IMG/VR virus record: IMGVR_UViG_3300022687_000009 | Span: 1 to 21,403 of that record | Direction: 5' to 3' (one strand) | Length of the DNA stretch: 21,403 nt | Source: a virus | In this document: piece after piece, positions 11,998 through 18,816 of the stretch | Layout of the letters: each line of letters opens with the position of its first letter | Numbering within the stretch: the stretch's first letter is position 1 | Position numbers and translations under genes: made by a program | Notes under the pieces: generated by a model | Told to the model about the DNA's origin: nothing | What the model saw: the letters and a program-made list of their open reading frames with translations, nothing else | Databases searched by the model: none

Positions 11998-12528
11998 ATG
12001 GCTCTCGCGCTCTCCATCGACCCGAAAACGGACAGGCAGGTGACCCGGCTCATCCAGACCATGACGGTGCTGGATAAGTCGGTCACCCGCAACGTCCGCG
12101 CGCAGTCACGCCAAGTGATCGCGCCGGAATGGAAGCGCGGAGTGGAAGAGCGAGTCAAGACCCGCCTCCAAGCTCGCATGCTTGCCGAGACCGCCCGGAC
12201 GGAAGTCTCAGACCGCAATGTCGTCCTCCGCTCCGGAGCAGTGAAGGGGTCCGTGCGAGGGTTCCCCGCCAACGCCAACGCGAACGCCGCGCGAGTGGAG
12301 TTCGGGGGCGACCACACGAAGAAGACCACTTACGACCGCAAGTCTCCCAACGGTGGGACACACAAGGTGACCCGCCGAACAGCAGTGCAGCTGGGACGCC
12401 GCTACCGCAAAGGAAACGCGGTCTTCCCCGCAGCAACGAACCTAATTCCCCGAATCCGGAAGCTCTGGATTCAAACCAGCATCCGCGCGATGCACGAGTC
12501 ATTTGAGGAGGTGTTGAACCGTGGCTAA
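11998..12528 (+). CDS. Basic tail/neck protein of HK97 gp10-like type
   Basis: The 176-residue product is strongly basic and mostly helical in its first third (VTRLIQTMTVLDKSVTRNVRAQ), with a conserved-looking middle (VVLRSGAVKGSVRGFPANANANAARVEFGGDHT) and an arginine-rich end (GRRYRKGNAVFPAA). The VEFGG and AVFPA pattern recalls HK97-gp10-like neck or tail-completion proteins, which more often lie before the tube gene. Here it sits between tube and tape measure, where frame-shifted chaperones are usual. It overlaps the tape measure start by 8 bases. Confidence 0.55.
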   Translation: MALALSIDPKTDRQVTRLIQTMTVLDKSVTRNVRAQSRQVIAPEWKRGVEERVKTRLQARMLAETARTEVSDRNVVLRSGAVKGSVRGFPANANANAARVEFGGDHTKKTTYDRKSPNGGTHKVTRRTAVQLGRRYRKGNAVFPAATNLIPRIRKLWIQTSIRAMHESFEEVLNRG

Positions 12529-13624
12529 AGGCTCCATCGACATTCCCCTAGTGCTGGACTCCTCCGGCGTTGCCAAAGGCGCAAAGGACGCCATTGGCTC
12601 CATCGATGACCTCTCCGAGACCCTCACCGACTTGGAGCGCGAGGCGCGCCGAAATGACGCACTTGAGGAGGGTCTTGAGGACGCCGAACGGCAGGCGGAT
12701 GACACCAAGGACGCTCTTGGCGATGTGGCTCGTGCGGCAAAGAAGGCCGGGGATGACTCCGGGGATTCCATCACCAAGGGCTTCAAGAAGGCGGAGCGCT
12801 CGGTGGATGACTTCCGAGGCGAAGCCGACCAGACCGCGCGTGAAACCGCAGCATCGTTCGACGGGTCCGTGGACTCCATCGGGGACATGTTCCAGGAACT
12901 AGCCGCTAATGCCTTCTCCGGTTTCGGACCCGCAGCCGGTATCGCTGGTCTAGCCGTAGCAGCTGGACTCGGGGCGATGTTCGCCACCCTCAACGAAGAG
13001 GCCGAAGCCGCCGAAGAGCGCATGAGCGCGATGTACGACGACTTCATCGAATCCGGTCAGCGTTACCTCTCCTACAAGTTCGTGGAGGACCAGCTCAAGT
13101 CGTATGCCGAAGACCAGGGCAAGCTCAACGAAGCTCAGAAGGACGCCAACCGACTCGGCCTAGAGCAAGTGACCGTGCTCCGAGCTATGGCCGGAGACCA
13201 CGAAGCTCTCAACGAAGTACAGTCCGCAGCTAACGCGCTCAGCAGAGATGCCAAAGCGGAGATGCGCGAGCAAATCGACACCTTTGGACGCGCCAACCAA
13301 GTCATCCGCACTCAGGCAGCTGAGTACGGAAACCTCGCGGGCAAGTACGGCGACCTATCCGAGAAACAAGACACCGCCTATTCCAGCGCGCAGCTCGTGC
13401 GGGACGCCATGCGCGGCTCAGCTGAAGCGTTGCGCGAGGTAGACGAGGACGCAGCTGAAGCCGCTGACGCGCTGAACAACATGCCGTCCACAGTCACCAC
13501 CGAGGTGACGGTAAACACCCCGGACATGGGGGCAGTGCGTCGTCAGATGCAGCGTGACGCCGACCGTGGACGCATCCGCTTCCGGGGCGCTTTCGTGTCC
13601 CCTTACGGAAGGGAGATTGTCTAA
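12521..13624 (+). CDS. Short tape measure protein
   Basis: This 367-residue protein is almost wholly helical, with charged coiled-coil segments (about 28-115 and 155-330) and one hydrophobic segment (132-157, AFSGFGPAAGIAGLAVAAGL), the usual make-up of a tape measure. The length sets tail length; at the usual 1.5 angstrom per residue this gives a tail near 55 nm, very short for a siphovirus. It starts at GTG with AGGAGG 10 bases upstream, inside the end of the previous gene. The end (RIRFRGAFVSPYGREIV) lacks the lytic-domain segments seen in some longer tape measures. Confidence 0.85.
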   Translation: MAKGSIDIPLVLDSSGVAKGAKDAIGSIDDLSETLTDLEREARRNDALEEGLEDAERQADDTKDALGDVARAAKKAGDDSGDSITKGFKKAERSVDDFRGEADQTARETAASFDGSVDSIGDMFQELAANAFSGFGPAAGIAGLAVAAGLGAMFATLNEEAEAAEERMSAMYDDFIESGQRYLSYKFVEDQLKSYAEDQGKLNEAQKDANRLGLEQVTVLRAMAGDHEALNEVQSAANALSRDAKAEMREQIDTFGRANQVIRTQAAEYGNLAGKYGDLSEKQDTAYSSAQLVRDAMRGSAEALREVDEDAAEAADALNNMPSTVTTEVTVNTPDMGAVRRQMQRDADRGRIRFRGAFVSPYGREIV

Positions 13625-13980
13625 TGTCCACAACCATTTCTAACGGCGAAGACACCTTCACCCCCGTCTTGGTAGACGGCTACACGGCGACCCGCGTTGC
13701 GCGAAACATCCTCCACCCCATCATCGGAACGAGCCGATTTGCCGTCACCTTGCGTGAGTCCGCGTTGCGCTCGGGAGAGCTTCGACTCCTCTTCTCAGAC
13801 GTTGCGATTGCGGAGAACCTCGTTGACGCGCTCAGCGCCGGAGACGAACTCACCCTCCAGTCCACCGACCGTCCCAACATCGACATGCAATTCGTGTGCT
13901 CGGGAGACGTGTCCCTTGAGCTGGACGACGACACCCGGGACGAATGGTGGGTCGTATTTGAGTGGCAGGAGACCGACTGA
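13624..13980 (+). CDS. Minor tail protein
   Basis: This 118-residue beta-rich protein begins MSTTISNGEDTFTPVLVDGY and has RFAVTLRESALRSGELRLLF and DEWWVVFEWQETD. Its start shares one base with the tape measure stop (TAATG). Place and pattern suggest a distal tail or tail-tube cap protein. No specific family motif is visible. Confidence 0.7.
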   Translation: MSTTISNGEDTFTPVLVDGYTATRVARNILHPIIGTSRFAVTLRESALRSGELRLLFSDVAIAENLVDALSAGDELTLQSTDRPNIDMQFVCSGDVSLELDDDTRDEWWVVFEWQETD

Positions 13981-13981
13981 C

Positions 13982-15727
13982 ATGACGCTCTCCAAATCTC
14001 GCTCCGTCATCTCTGCCGAAGTGCAGGGAATCACCCTCGAAGGCAACCTCCCGCTCGAAGTCATCGAAGGCCGCGTGACCCTGGACGACACGCGCGCGCC
14101 ATACGTCGAAGTGGAACTCCTCGTTGCGCTCCCGAGCTTGGACGACTTGGAACTCATCGACCCTCGCGCCGGTCAGCGCATCACCCTCGTAGCTGACCAG
14201 GAATGGGCGGAGCCAACCAAGGCCGACCAGACTCGGACATTCGACCTCCTCCTAGATGAGCGCGCTGTCAATCACGCCGACTTCACCATGCGCCTCATAG
14301 CGCGCTCAGACGAAGCTCTCCTCATCAACTCCGGACACCTCGGGACCGAGGTAGATAACTCAGCAGAGGCCAACCAAGCAAGCCTCCGGGACATCATCAA
14401 CGGTGTGCTTGACGGCTACGACGCCGAGCTAGAAGCCGGGACAGATGACGCTGACTACACGATTACCAGCAACGCCACGAACTACTTCCCCAACCCGTCA
14501 GCTGAGGTAAATGTGAACTCGTTTACCGAGGGGACCGGCTCCAGCGCGGTCGTTCGCTCAACCGCGCTCGGAGGCTGGACGGGAAGCGCGTGCGTGCGCT
14601 CCACCGCCTCCGGCTCCTCACACAGCACCCGTATCGCCTACTCCCCGGCAATAGTCGCCGCTGAGGGTGAAGTCTGGACGGTCAGCGCGTACGTCAAAGG
14701 TGTTCCGCCGCGCAACACCAGACTCAACGTCTTCTTTGTCGCAACAGGAAGCTCCAGCCAAATCGGTGCGGTCCTCCAAAGCGACACCGTAATGACCAGC
14801 TCCACCGAATGGACACGCCTGACCGTGACCGCAACGGCTCCAGCTGGAACCGGTGAGGTGCGCGCGTTCACCACCGCGACCGGCGCTTCGAGCGGCGATT
14901 ACGTCTACATCGACGGTGTGCAATTCGAGAAGTCGGACGCGGCCTCCGACTACTTTGACGGAAGCTTCGCAACAGACGACCACTACGCCTACAGCTGGAC
15001 CGGCACCGCGCACGCCTCCACCTCCGAGCGAGTGCGCCTCGATGACCGCTCCCCCGACCTCCTCAAACAAGAGCCTGGGGTCTCGGACTGGGACTTCCTA
15101 TCCCCTCTCGTGCGCGCAGCAGGCTTGCGCCTCTTCTGCGACGAGAACCGCGTATGGCGTCTGGTCCGTCCCGAAAGCTACACCGTGGACGGTGCCGTCT
15201 CCGTCGCGCAGGGTCTCAACGCCGTCACCGGAGAAGACGTAATCAGCCTCTCCGAGACCACGCCGAGCGGTGCGCCTGCTTGGTTTTCCGGAGTCGTCGT
15301 GCGCTACCGGTGGACCGACACCGAAGGCGTACAGCAGACCGCGTTCGACTCGGCAGGCACCCCGGGAAAACTTCACCGCGTAGAAATTGAAGCCCCCTAC
15401 CCGGGACCAGGACGAGCCGCATCCATCCTCGCCATGGCCGAAGGACGAGGCCGCACACAAGAGCTGTCCGCCCTCACCGACCTTCGAGCTACCCCCGGCA
15501 TGCAGCTCGTCACAACGCTCCCCGGCACCCCCATTCAAGTCGGAGTCGTCTCACGAGTCTCGTGGAACTTCAGCGCCGACACCGACGCCTCGGGCCTCAT
15601 GGACATCCACTCTCGCGGCCTCACCGACACGCCTGAAACGGCGTGGACCTTCCAGCCAGACGGCTACGCCTGGGACGACGTTCCTACCGGCACCGACTGG
15701 ACCGAATACGAAACCCCAAACACCTAA
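13982..15727 (+). CDS. Tail hub protein with inserted carbohydrate-binding-like domain
   Basis: This 581-residue protein begins MTLSKSRSVISAEVQGI. Residues 1-160 look like a base-plate hub start (VTLDDTRAPYVEVELLVALPS ... RTFDLLLDERAVNH ... DIINGVL). Residues 165-352 form a CBM-4/9-like beta-sandwich: NYFPNPSAEV, VWTVSAYVKG, EWTRLTVTATAPAGT, DYVYIDGVQFEKS, YFDG and SWTGTAHAST. Such domains bind sugars. The rest (WDFLSPLVRAAGLRLFCDEN, GVVVRYRW, PGRAASILA) returns to the hub type and ends acidic. I placed the start at 13982, 2 bases after the previous stop, rather than at the longer frame inside the neighbouring gene. It is probably the part that meets the host surface. Confidence 0.82.
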   Translation: MTLSKSRSVISAEVQGITLEGNLPLEVIEGRVTLDDTRAPYVEVELLVALPSLDDLELIDPRAGQRITLVADQEWAEPTKADQTRTFDLLLDERAVNHADFTMRLIARSDEALLINSGHLGTEVDNSAEANQASLRDIINGVLDGYDAELEAGTDDADYTITSNATNYFPNPSAEVNVNSFTEGTGSSAVVRSTALGGWTGSACVRSTASGSSHSTRIAYSPAIVAAEGEVWTVSAYVKGVPPRNTRLNVFFVATGSSSQIGAVLQSDTVMTSSTEWTRLTVTATAPAGTGEVRAFTTATGASSGDYVYIDGVQFEKSDAASDYFDGSFATDDHYAYSWTGTAHASTSERVRLDDRSPDLLKQEPGVSDWDFLSPLVRAAGLRLFCDENRVWRLVRPESYTVDGAVSVAQGLNAVTGEDVISLSETTPSGAPAWFSGVVVRYRWTDTEGVQQTAFDSAGTPGKLHRVEIEAPYPGPGRAASILAMAEGRGRTQELSALTDLRATPGMQLVTTLPGTPIQVGVVSRVSWNFSADTDASGLMDIHSRGLTDTPETAWTFQPDGYAWDDVPTGTDWTEYETPNT

Positions 15728-15735
15728 GGAGACAT

Positions 15736-15960
15736 ATGGCTCATGGAGACGCCGCATCCGCAAAAGGCTTGCATATCGTTCCCTCGACATCTGACGTGAA
15801 AGTCGGATATGAGGACATCAACCGTTCACAAGACGAACTAGCCGCAGAAATTGACGCGCGAGTAGCAGGAGACGCAGCCGCCTTCCCCGCCTCCAAGGTC
15901 ATCATTTCCAGCAGCACCCCCACCGTGGTCAATGGAGGTGTATGGCTCAAGCCGCTCTAA
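15736..15960 (+). CDS. Small tail-tip linker protein
   Basis: The 74-residue product begins MAHGDAASAKGLHIVPSTSD and ends STPTVVNGGVWLKPL. The end resembles the short repeats seen at the ends of siphovirus fibre proteins. AAGGAG lies 4-5 bases before the ATG. The next gene starts on the base after its stop. It is probably part of the tail tip together with that gene. Confidence 0.65.
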   Translation: MAHGDAASAKGLHIVPSTSDVKVGYEDINRSQDELAAEIDARVAGDAAAFPASKVIISSSTPTVVNGGVWLKPL

Positions 15961-16485
15961 ATGGCAACCTTCTCTGACGACTTCACCACGCCGGGAACCT
16001 CCGCAAGCGTGGACCTTCAGCTCGTGGTCTCGGTCACCTCGCAATCCACCGAGCTGAATCGCTCCTCCCTGTCATGGACCCTCCGCATGAAGAAGGGCAC
16101 AGCTGGATACCCCAACCGCAACTTCAACGACTGTGTAGCGAGCGCAAGCGTGGACGGCTCCGTGTACTCAGCGTCCAACCTCAACTATTCGTTCTCTTAT
16201 GGCGCGCAGACGGTGACCATCGCGTCCGGCTCGAAGAACATCACGCACGACGAAGACGGCTCCAAGTTCATCACGGTTGCAGCTTCCTACGACGGGAAGT
16301 CACCACTAGGAGTGGCCTCGTTCTCAACGACCATGACCCTGCCGACCATCCAACGGAACGTGGCCTACACCGAGGTAGACGACGAGTGGACTCTGAGCCT
16401 GGTCTACGTCGGAATCAACGGTGAGTGGGTACCCGCACGTCCACATGTCGGCGTGGACGGTGTGTGGGTCGGGGTCGGAGCCTGA
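15961..16485 (+). CDS. Tail tip / fibre protein, beta-sandwich
   Basis: This 174-residue protein is rich in Ser and Thr and reads as beta strands: DLQLVVSVTSQSTELNRSSLSWTL, VTIASGSKNITHDEDGSKFITVAASYDG, SFSTTMTLPTI. The GSKNITHDEDGSK part matches the pattern of Ig-like fibre domains in siphoviruses. The C-terminus has a short repeat (YVGINGEWVPARPHV and GVDGVWVGVGA) that resembles short tip motifs. It is the last gene of the structural set. I see no cell-wall hydrolase motif in it. Confidence 0.65.
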   Translation: MATFSDDFTTPGTSASVDLQLVVSVTSQSTELNRSSLSWTLRMKKGTAGYPNRNFNDCVASASVDGSVYSASNLNYSFSYGAQTVTIASGSKNITHDEDGSKFITVAASYDGKSPLGVASFSTTMTLPTIQRNVAYTEVDDEWTLSLVYVGINGEWVPARPHVGVDGVWVGVGA

Positions 16486-16514
16486 GAGAAGTCTGCGGCA
16501 CCTAGAGTGGGGCA

Positions 16515-17009
16515 ATGCTCGACGTTTGGTGGAGAGACCTCGTTAGCCTCATTGTCGCGGGTGCGACCGTAGCCGCATCCGTCTTTGCAGCAGTCGCGCT
16601 ATTCGCAACGAAGGCGCAAGCACGACGCATCGAGGATGAGCGCAAATGGGCACACGACCGGGACGTCTTGAAGGCCGTCCTAGACCTCGCCTTGGGCGCA
16701 GACTCCGCCAATCCTGGCCGAATATGGAAGCCCGGAATGGCTTACCTACGGACCCTGGCCCCAGAGACCAAGGAGATGATTCCGCTAACGCTCCGTTACT
16801 TCCACAACGATTGGAAGCGAGAGCTAGTTCCGGAGATTCTGAGCAGGCAGAAGGACAAGCCGACCTCTTCCTCCTTTGGTGCGATGACATGGGAAGAGGC
16901 CGAAATGGACGGTGAAGGCAATGAGATTCGCCCGCACCGTAGCGTGCTTGCCGTGATATACGACGAGCTAGTCGGTGCCATCAACGTAGTGGTCAACAAG
17001 TCCGGCTAG
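16515..17009 (+). CDS. Membrane-anchored accessory protein near attR
   Basis: This 164-residue protein has one N-terminal membrane helix (about 9-31, LVSLIVAGATVAASVFAAVALF), then a charged region (QARRIEDERKWAHDRDVL) and a soluble domain I do not recognise. TAGAGT (16503-16508) ends 6 bases before the ATG, as in a leaderless promoter. It may thus be made apart from the tail operon. The site beside attR and the membrane anchor fit a lysogen-expressed gene such as superinfection exclusion. A role in lysis cannot be ruled out. Confidence 0.6.
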   Translation: MLDVWWRDLVSLIVAGATVAASVFAAVALFATKAQARRIEDERKWAHDRDVLKAVLDLALGADSANPGRIWKPGMAYLRTLAPETKEMIPLTLRYFHNDWKRELVPEILSRQKDKPTSSSFGAMTWEEAEMDGEGNEIRPHRSVLAVIYDELVGAINVVVNKSG

Positions 17010-17013
17010 ATGC

Positions 17014-17130
17014 CTAGTCGTTGAGTACAACCGCGACCTCACAGGTGTGGCACCACCATGCCGCCCCGCGCGGCCTGCAACGGGTGCCACAGTTTGGGCA
17101 GTCGGGGTCTGTGGGGAGAAGTTCGTCCAT
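17014..17130 (-). CDS. 38-residue zinc-ribbon protein
   Basis: The product begins MDELLPTDPDCPNCGTRC and ends WWCHTCEVAVVLND. CPNC and CHTC form a four-cysteine zinc ribbon. A GTG one codon upstream is an alternative start. It starts 6 bases after the stop of the leftward membrane gene 17137-17619, so the two form an operon. Its end nearly meets the end of the rightward gene at 17009. It is the same length as the zinc ribbon at 2594-2710, but the sequences differ apart from the cysteines. Confidence 0.6.
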   Translation of the reverse strand: MDELLPTDPDCPNCGTRCRPRGAAWWCHTCEVAVVLND

Positions 17131-17136
17131 CACGAG

Positions 17137-17619
17137 CTAGCGCGCTCCGCCGTTTGGTCCACCGCCTAGTCGGTGGCTTTCCATCTCAACGTCAACCACA
17201 TCCACGCCCGGTTTCAGAAGCACGTCCCCGGACCACATGCGATATGCGCGACCGCGCCAGACTTCCATGAGCCAAATGCTTACGACATCACCCTCTCGCA
17301 ATGTCCCAACGTGACCCTCTGACCTCGGCAGTAACGTGAAAGGCGAGCGTGACATGTCCTCTGGCTCTTCGTATCGCTCAGAGTCCGCATCGGGATTCAT
17401 CGTCGAAACGGTTACATCGATGAAGAGCTTGCGCGTTCTATTCACCATCAGCCATGCCCCATGTGCTCGTCGCTTGAGACGAATCGGGTGGGTGCGGAGC
17501 CTGCGACTTCGAGAAGCACGCCCGACCCCCGACGTAATGGCAAGAGTCACAAGCGTCGTCACCGCAGCAGTAACCGCAGACGTTGCCACCGGGCCGACAG
17601 CGCTGAGAAACTCATTCAC
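17137..17619 (-). CDS. Membrane-anchored accessory protein, leftward
   Basis: This 160-residue protein starts at GTG and has an N-terminal membrane segment (about 6-31, VGPVATSAVTAAVTTLVTLAIT) then a basic stretch (RASRSRRLRTHPIRLKRRAH) and a beta-rich soluble part (KLFIDVTVSTM, GDVVSIWLMEVWRG, GVDVVDVEME). No family recognised. It is read against the structural operon, starts 53 bases from attR, and is followed by the 38-residue zinc ribbon. A leftward operon beside the attachment site is where genes expressed in the lysogen often sit. Confidence 0.65.
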   Translation of the reverse strand: MNEFLSAVGPVATSAVTAAVTTLVTLAITSGVGRASRSRRLRTHPIRLKRRAHGAWLMVNRTRKLFIDVTVSTMNPDADSERYEEPEDMSRSPFTLLPRSEGHVGTLREGDVVSIWLMEVWRGRAYRMWSGDVLLKPGVDVVDVEMESHRLGGGPNGGAR

Positions 17620-17658
17620 GGTTCGAGGCTACTTGACACACAAGCTGTCCTTAGCAAG

Positions 17659-17664
17659 TTGCCA
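17659..17664 (+). promoter_or_regulatory. -35 half (TTGCCA) of the split integrase promoter
   Basis: TTGCCA differs from the consensus TTGACA by one base. In attP the distance to TAGAAT (106-111) is 18 bases (12 to the end of the core and 6 beyond it). In attR the -10 position holds host CATCCC (17683-17688), so no promoter forms there. Confidence 0.5.
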
Positions 17665-17686
17665 TGTTGAGCCAGCCAGGCACATC
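17662..17686. other. attR junction, core CCAGC at 17672-17676
   Basis: Phage DNA ends and host coding DNA starts at the pentamer CCAGC. The bases right of it continue the split host gene on the minus strand. See the attL entry for the joined reading frame. The core is followed by CAGG, so CCAG is repeated over four bases, which adds slight doubt to the exact crossover point. Confidence 0.85.
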
Positions 17687-17871
17687 CCCCCGTTCCTCGA
17701 TGCGGAAGCGCCGCCCGATGCGGCGCACGATCTGGAGCAGTGCCGATGACGTCATGCCGTGATTGTGCCGTCCAGTCGCGCCGCACCGTCGAGGCCATCC
17801 ACAGGCGCGCCCACCTGGCAAGTCGGCGCGGCGGGCTTGCGCTTCGCGCGCCGCTGGGTGAGCGTTAGCCC

Positions 17872-18744
17872 ATGAGCGAGAAGAGCCACGAGCAGCACCA
17901 GAAAGAGCAGCAGGAGCGCCTCGCCGAGCTCGGCGACAACGACGAGCCGGTGGAGGAGGAGATCGCGACGACGTTCGACACCACCGTCGAAGAGGGTGCG
18001 CAGCGCCTGCAGCGCACCTTTCCCGACATGCTCATCACCGGCTTCTTCGGCGGCCTCGAGGTGGGCTTGGGCGTCATGGCCTACCTCCTGGTGCTGCACG
18101 AGACGGGCAACCACCTGCTGGCTGGGCTGGCCTTCAGCATCGGGTTCATCGCCCTGCTGCTGGCCCACAGCGAGCTGTTCACCGAGAACTTCCTCATGCC
18201 CATCGCGGCGGTCATCGCCCGGGAGGCCTCCGCCAAGCGCCTGCTCATGCTGTGGGGCGGCACACTGCTGGCCAACCTTGCCGGTGGTTGGCTGTTCATG
18301 GGGCTCATCACGCTCGCCTTCCCGGCGTGGCACGAGCTCCTCATCGAGACCGCGCGCGAGTTCGTGGAGTCGCCGCTGAGCCTCGAGACGGCCGCCCTGG
18401 CCATTCTCGGCGGCAGCACGATCACGCTCATGACCCGCATGCACCAGGGCACCGACTCCGACGTGGCCAAGATCATCGCCTCGGTCGGGGCGGCGTTCGT
18501 GCTCGCGGGAATTCCGCTGTATCACTCGGTTCTCGACTCGCTGCTGATCTTCGGCGCCATCCAGGCGGGCGCCGACTTCGGCTACCTCGACTGGCTCGCC
18601 TGGTTCTGGTACACGCTCGTGCTGAACGTGCTCGGCGGTGTGCTGCTGGTCACGGCTCTGCGGCTGCTGCGCACCAAGCCCCTGGTCGAGAAGCGTCGCG
18701 CGCAGGCGCCGGACGACCCCGACGAACCGCACGGCGACCGCTGA
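17872..18744 (+). CDS. Formate/nitrite transporter family (FNT, YfdC-like) protein
   Basis: This 290-residue host protein has a charged N-terminal region (1-50, rich in Gln and Glu) and about six membrane helices, starting with FPDMLITGFFGGLEVGLGVM. The order matches the FNT fold, a pentameric channel for small anions such as formate and nitrite. The second helix pair has HSELFTENFLMPIAA, typical of the YfdC branch, whose substrate is not known. A short charged C-terminus follows. No ribosome site precedes the ATG. It is divergent from the gene split by the prophage. Confidence 0.85.
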   Translation: MSEKSHEQHQKEQQERLAELGDNDEPVEEEIATTFDTTVEEGAQRLQRTFPDMLITGFFGGLEVGLGVMAYLLVLHETGNHLLAGLAFSIGFIALLLAHSELFTENFLMPIAAVIAREASAKRLLMLWGGTLLANLAGGWLFMGLITLAFPAWHELLIETAREFVESPLSLETAALAILGGSTITLMTRMHQGTDSDVAKIIASVGAAFVLAGIPLYHSVLDSLLIFGAIQAGADFGYLDWLAWFWYTLVLNVLGGVLLVTALRLLRTKPLVEKRRAQAPDDPDEPHGDR

Positions 18745-18816
18745 TCCCGAGAACATCGAGAGGATGCTGAGCACGCGCTGGTCGCGGGCGCGGCCCGCGC
18801 CCGGCATGCTGGAGGA

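Larger units (their letters stand above)
95..17676. mobile_element. Complete small prophage (serine-integrase siphovirus type)
   Basis: The element runs from the CCAGC pentamer at 95-99 to the CCAGC pentamer at 17672-17676, about 17.6 kb. Inside are an integrase at the left edge, a RepA-like ATPase, terminase, portal, capsid, neck, tail tube, tape measure and tail tip genes in the usual siphovirus order. The host frame interrupted at the left end resumes in frame at the right end, which fixes both borders. G+C content is visibly lower inside than in the flanks. No gene looks broken, so the prophage may be intact. It is at the very small end for a tailed phage. I infer a temperate phage of an actinobacterium; no lysis enzyme or repressor was recognised. 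Confidence 0.93.
17651..17755 (-). pseudogene. 5' part of the split host gene
   Basis: On the minus strand the frame starts MTSSALLQIVRRIGRRFRIE and reaches GDVPGW at the att core (17674-17672). Beyond the core, phage bases add Leu-Asn-Met-Ala-Thr-Cys and then a TAA stop at 17653-17651. The host part joins in frame to the fragment at 97-1. The restored protein has a basic N-terminus and one membrane span. The gene is divergent from the transporter gene at 17872. Confidence 0.8.

Noticed and set aside
11998-12528. A tail chaperone with programmed frameshift into the tape measure.
   Set aside because: The protein is basic and gp10-like, the 8-base overlap has its own GTG start with ribosome site, and no slippery run was seen near the overlap.
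13697-13981. An upstream extension of the tail hub frame.
   Set aside because: It overlaps almost all of the minor tail gene 13624-13980, its translation is Ser/Arg/Pro-rich shadow sequence, and the ATG at 13982 follows the neighbour's stop directly.
17633-17638. TTGACA, a perfect -35 hexamer, as an alternative integrase promoter in attP.
   Set aside because: No acceptable -10 box lies 16-19 bases downstream; the TTGCCA/TAGAAT pair fits better.
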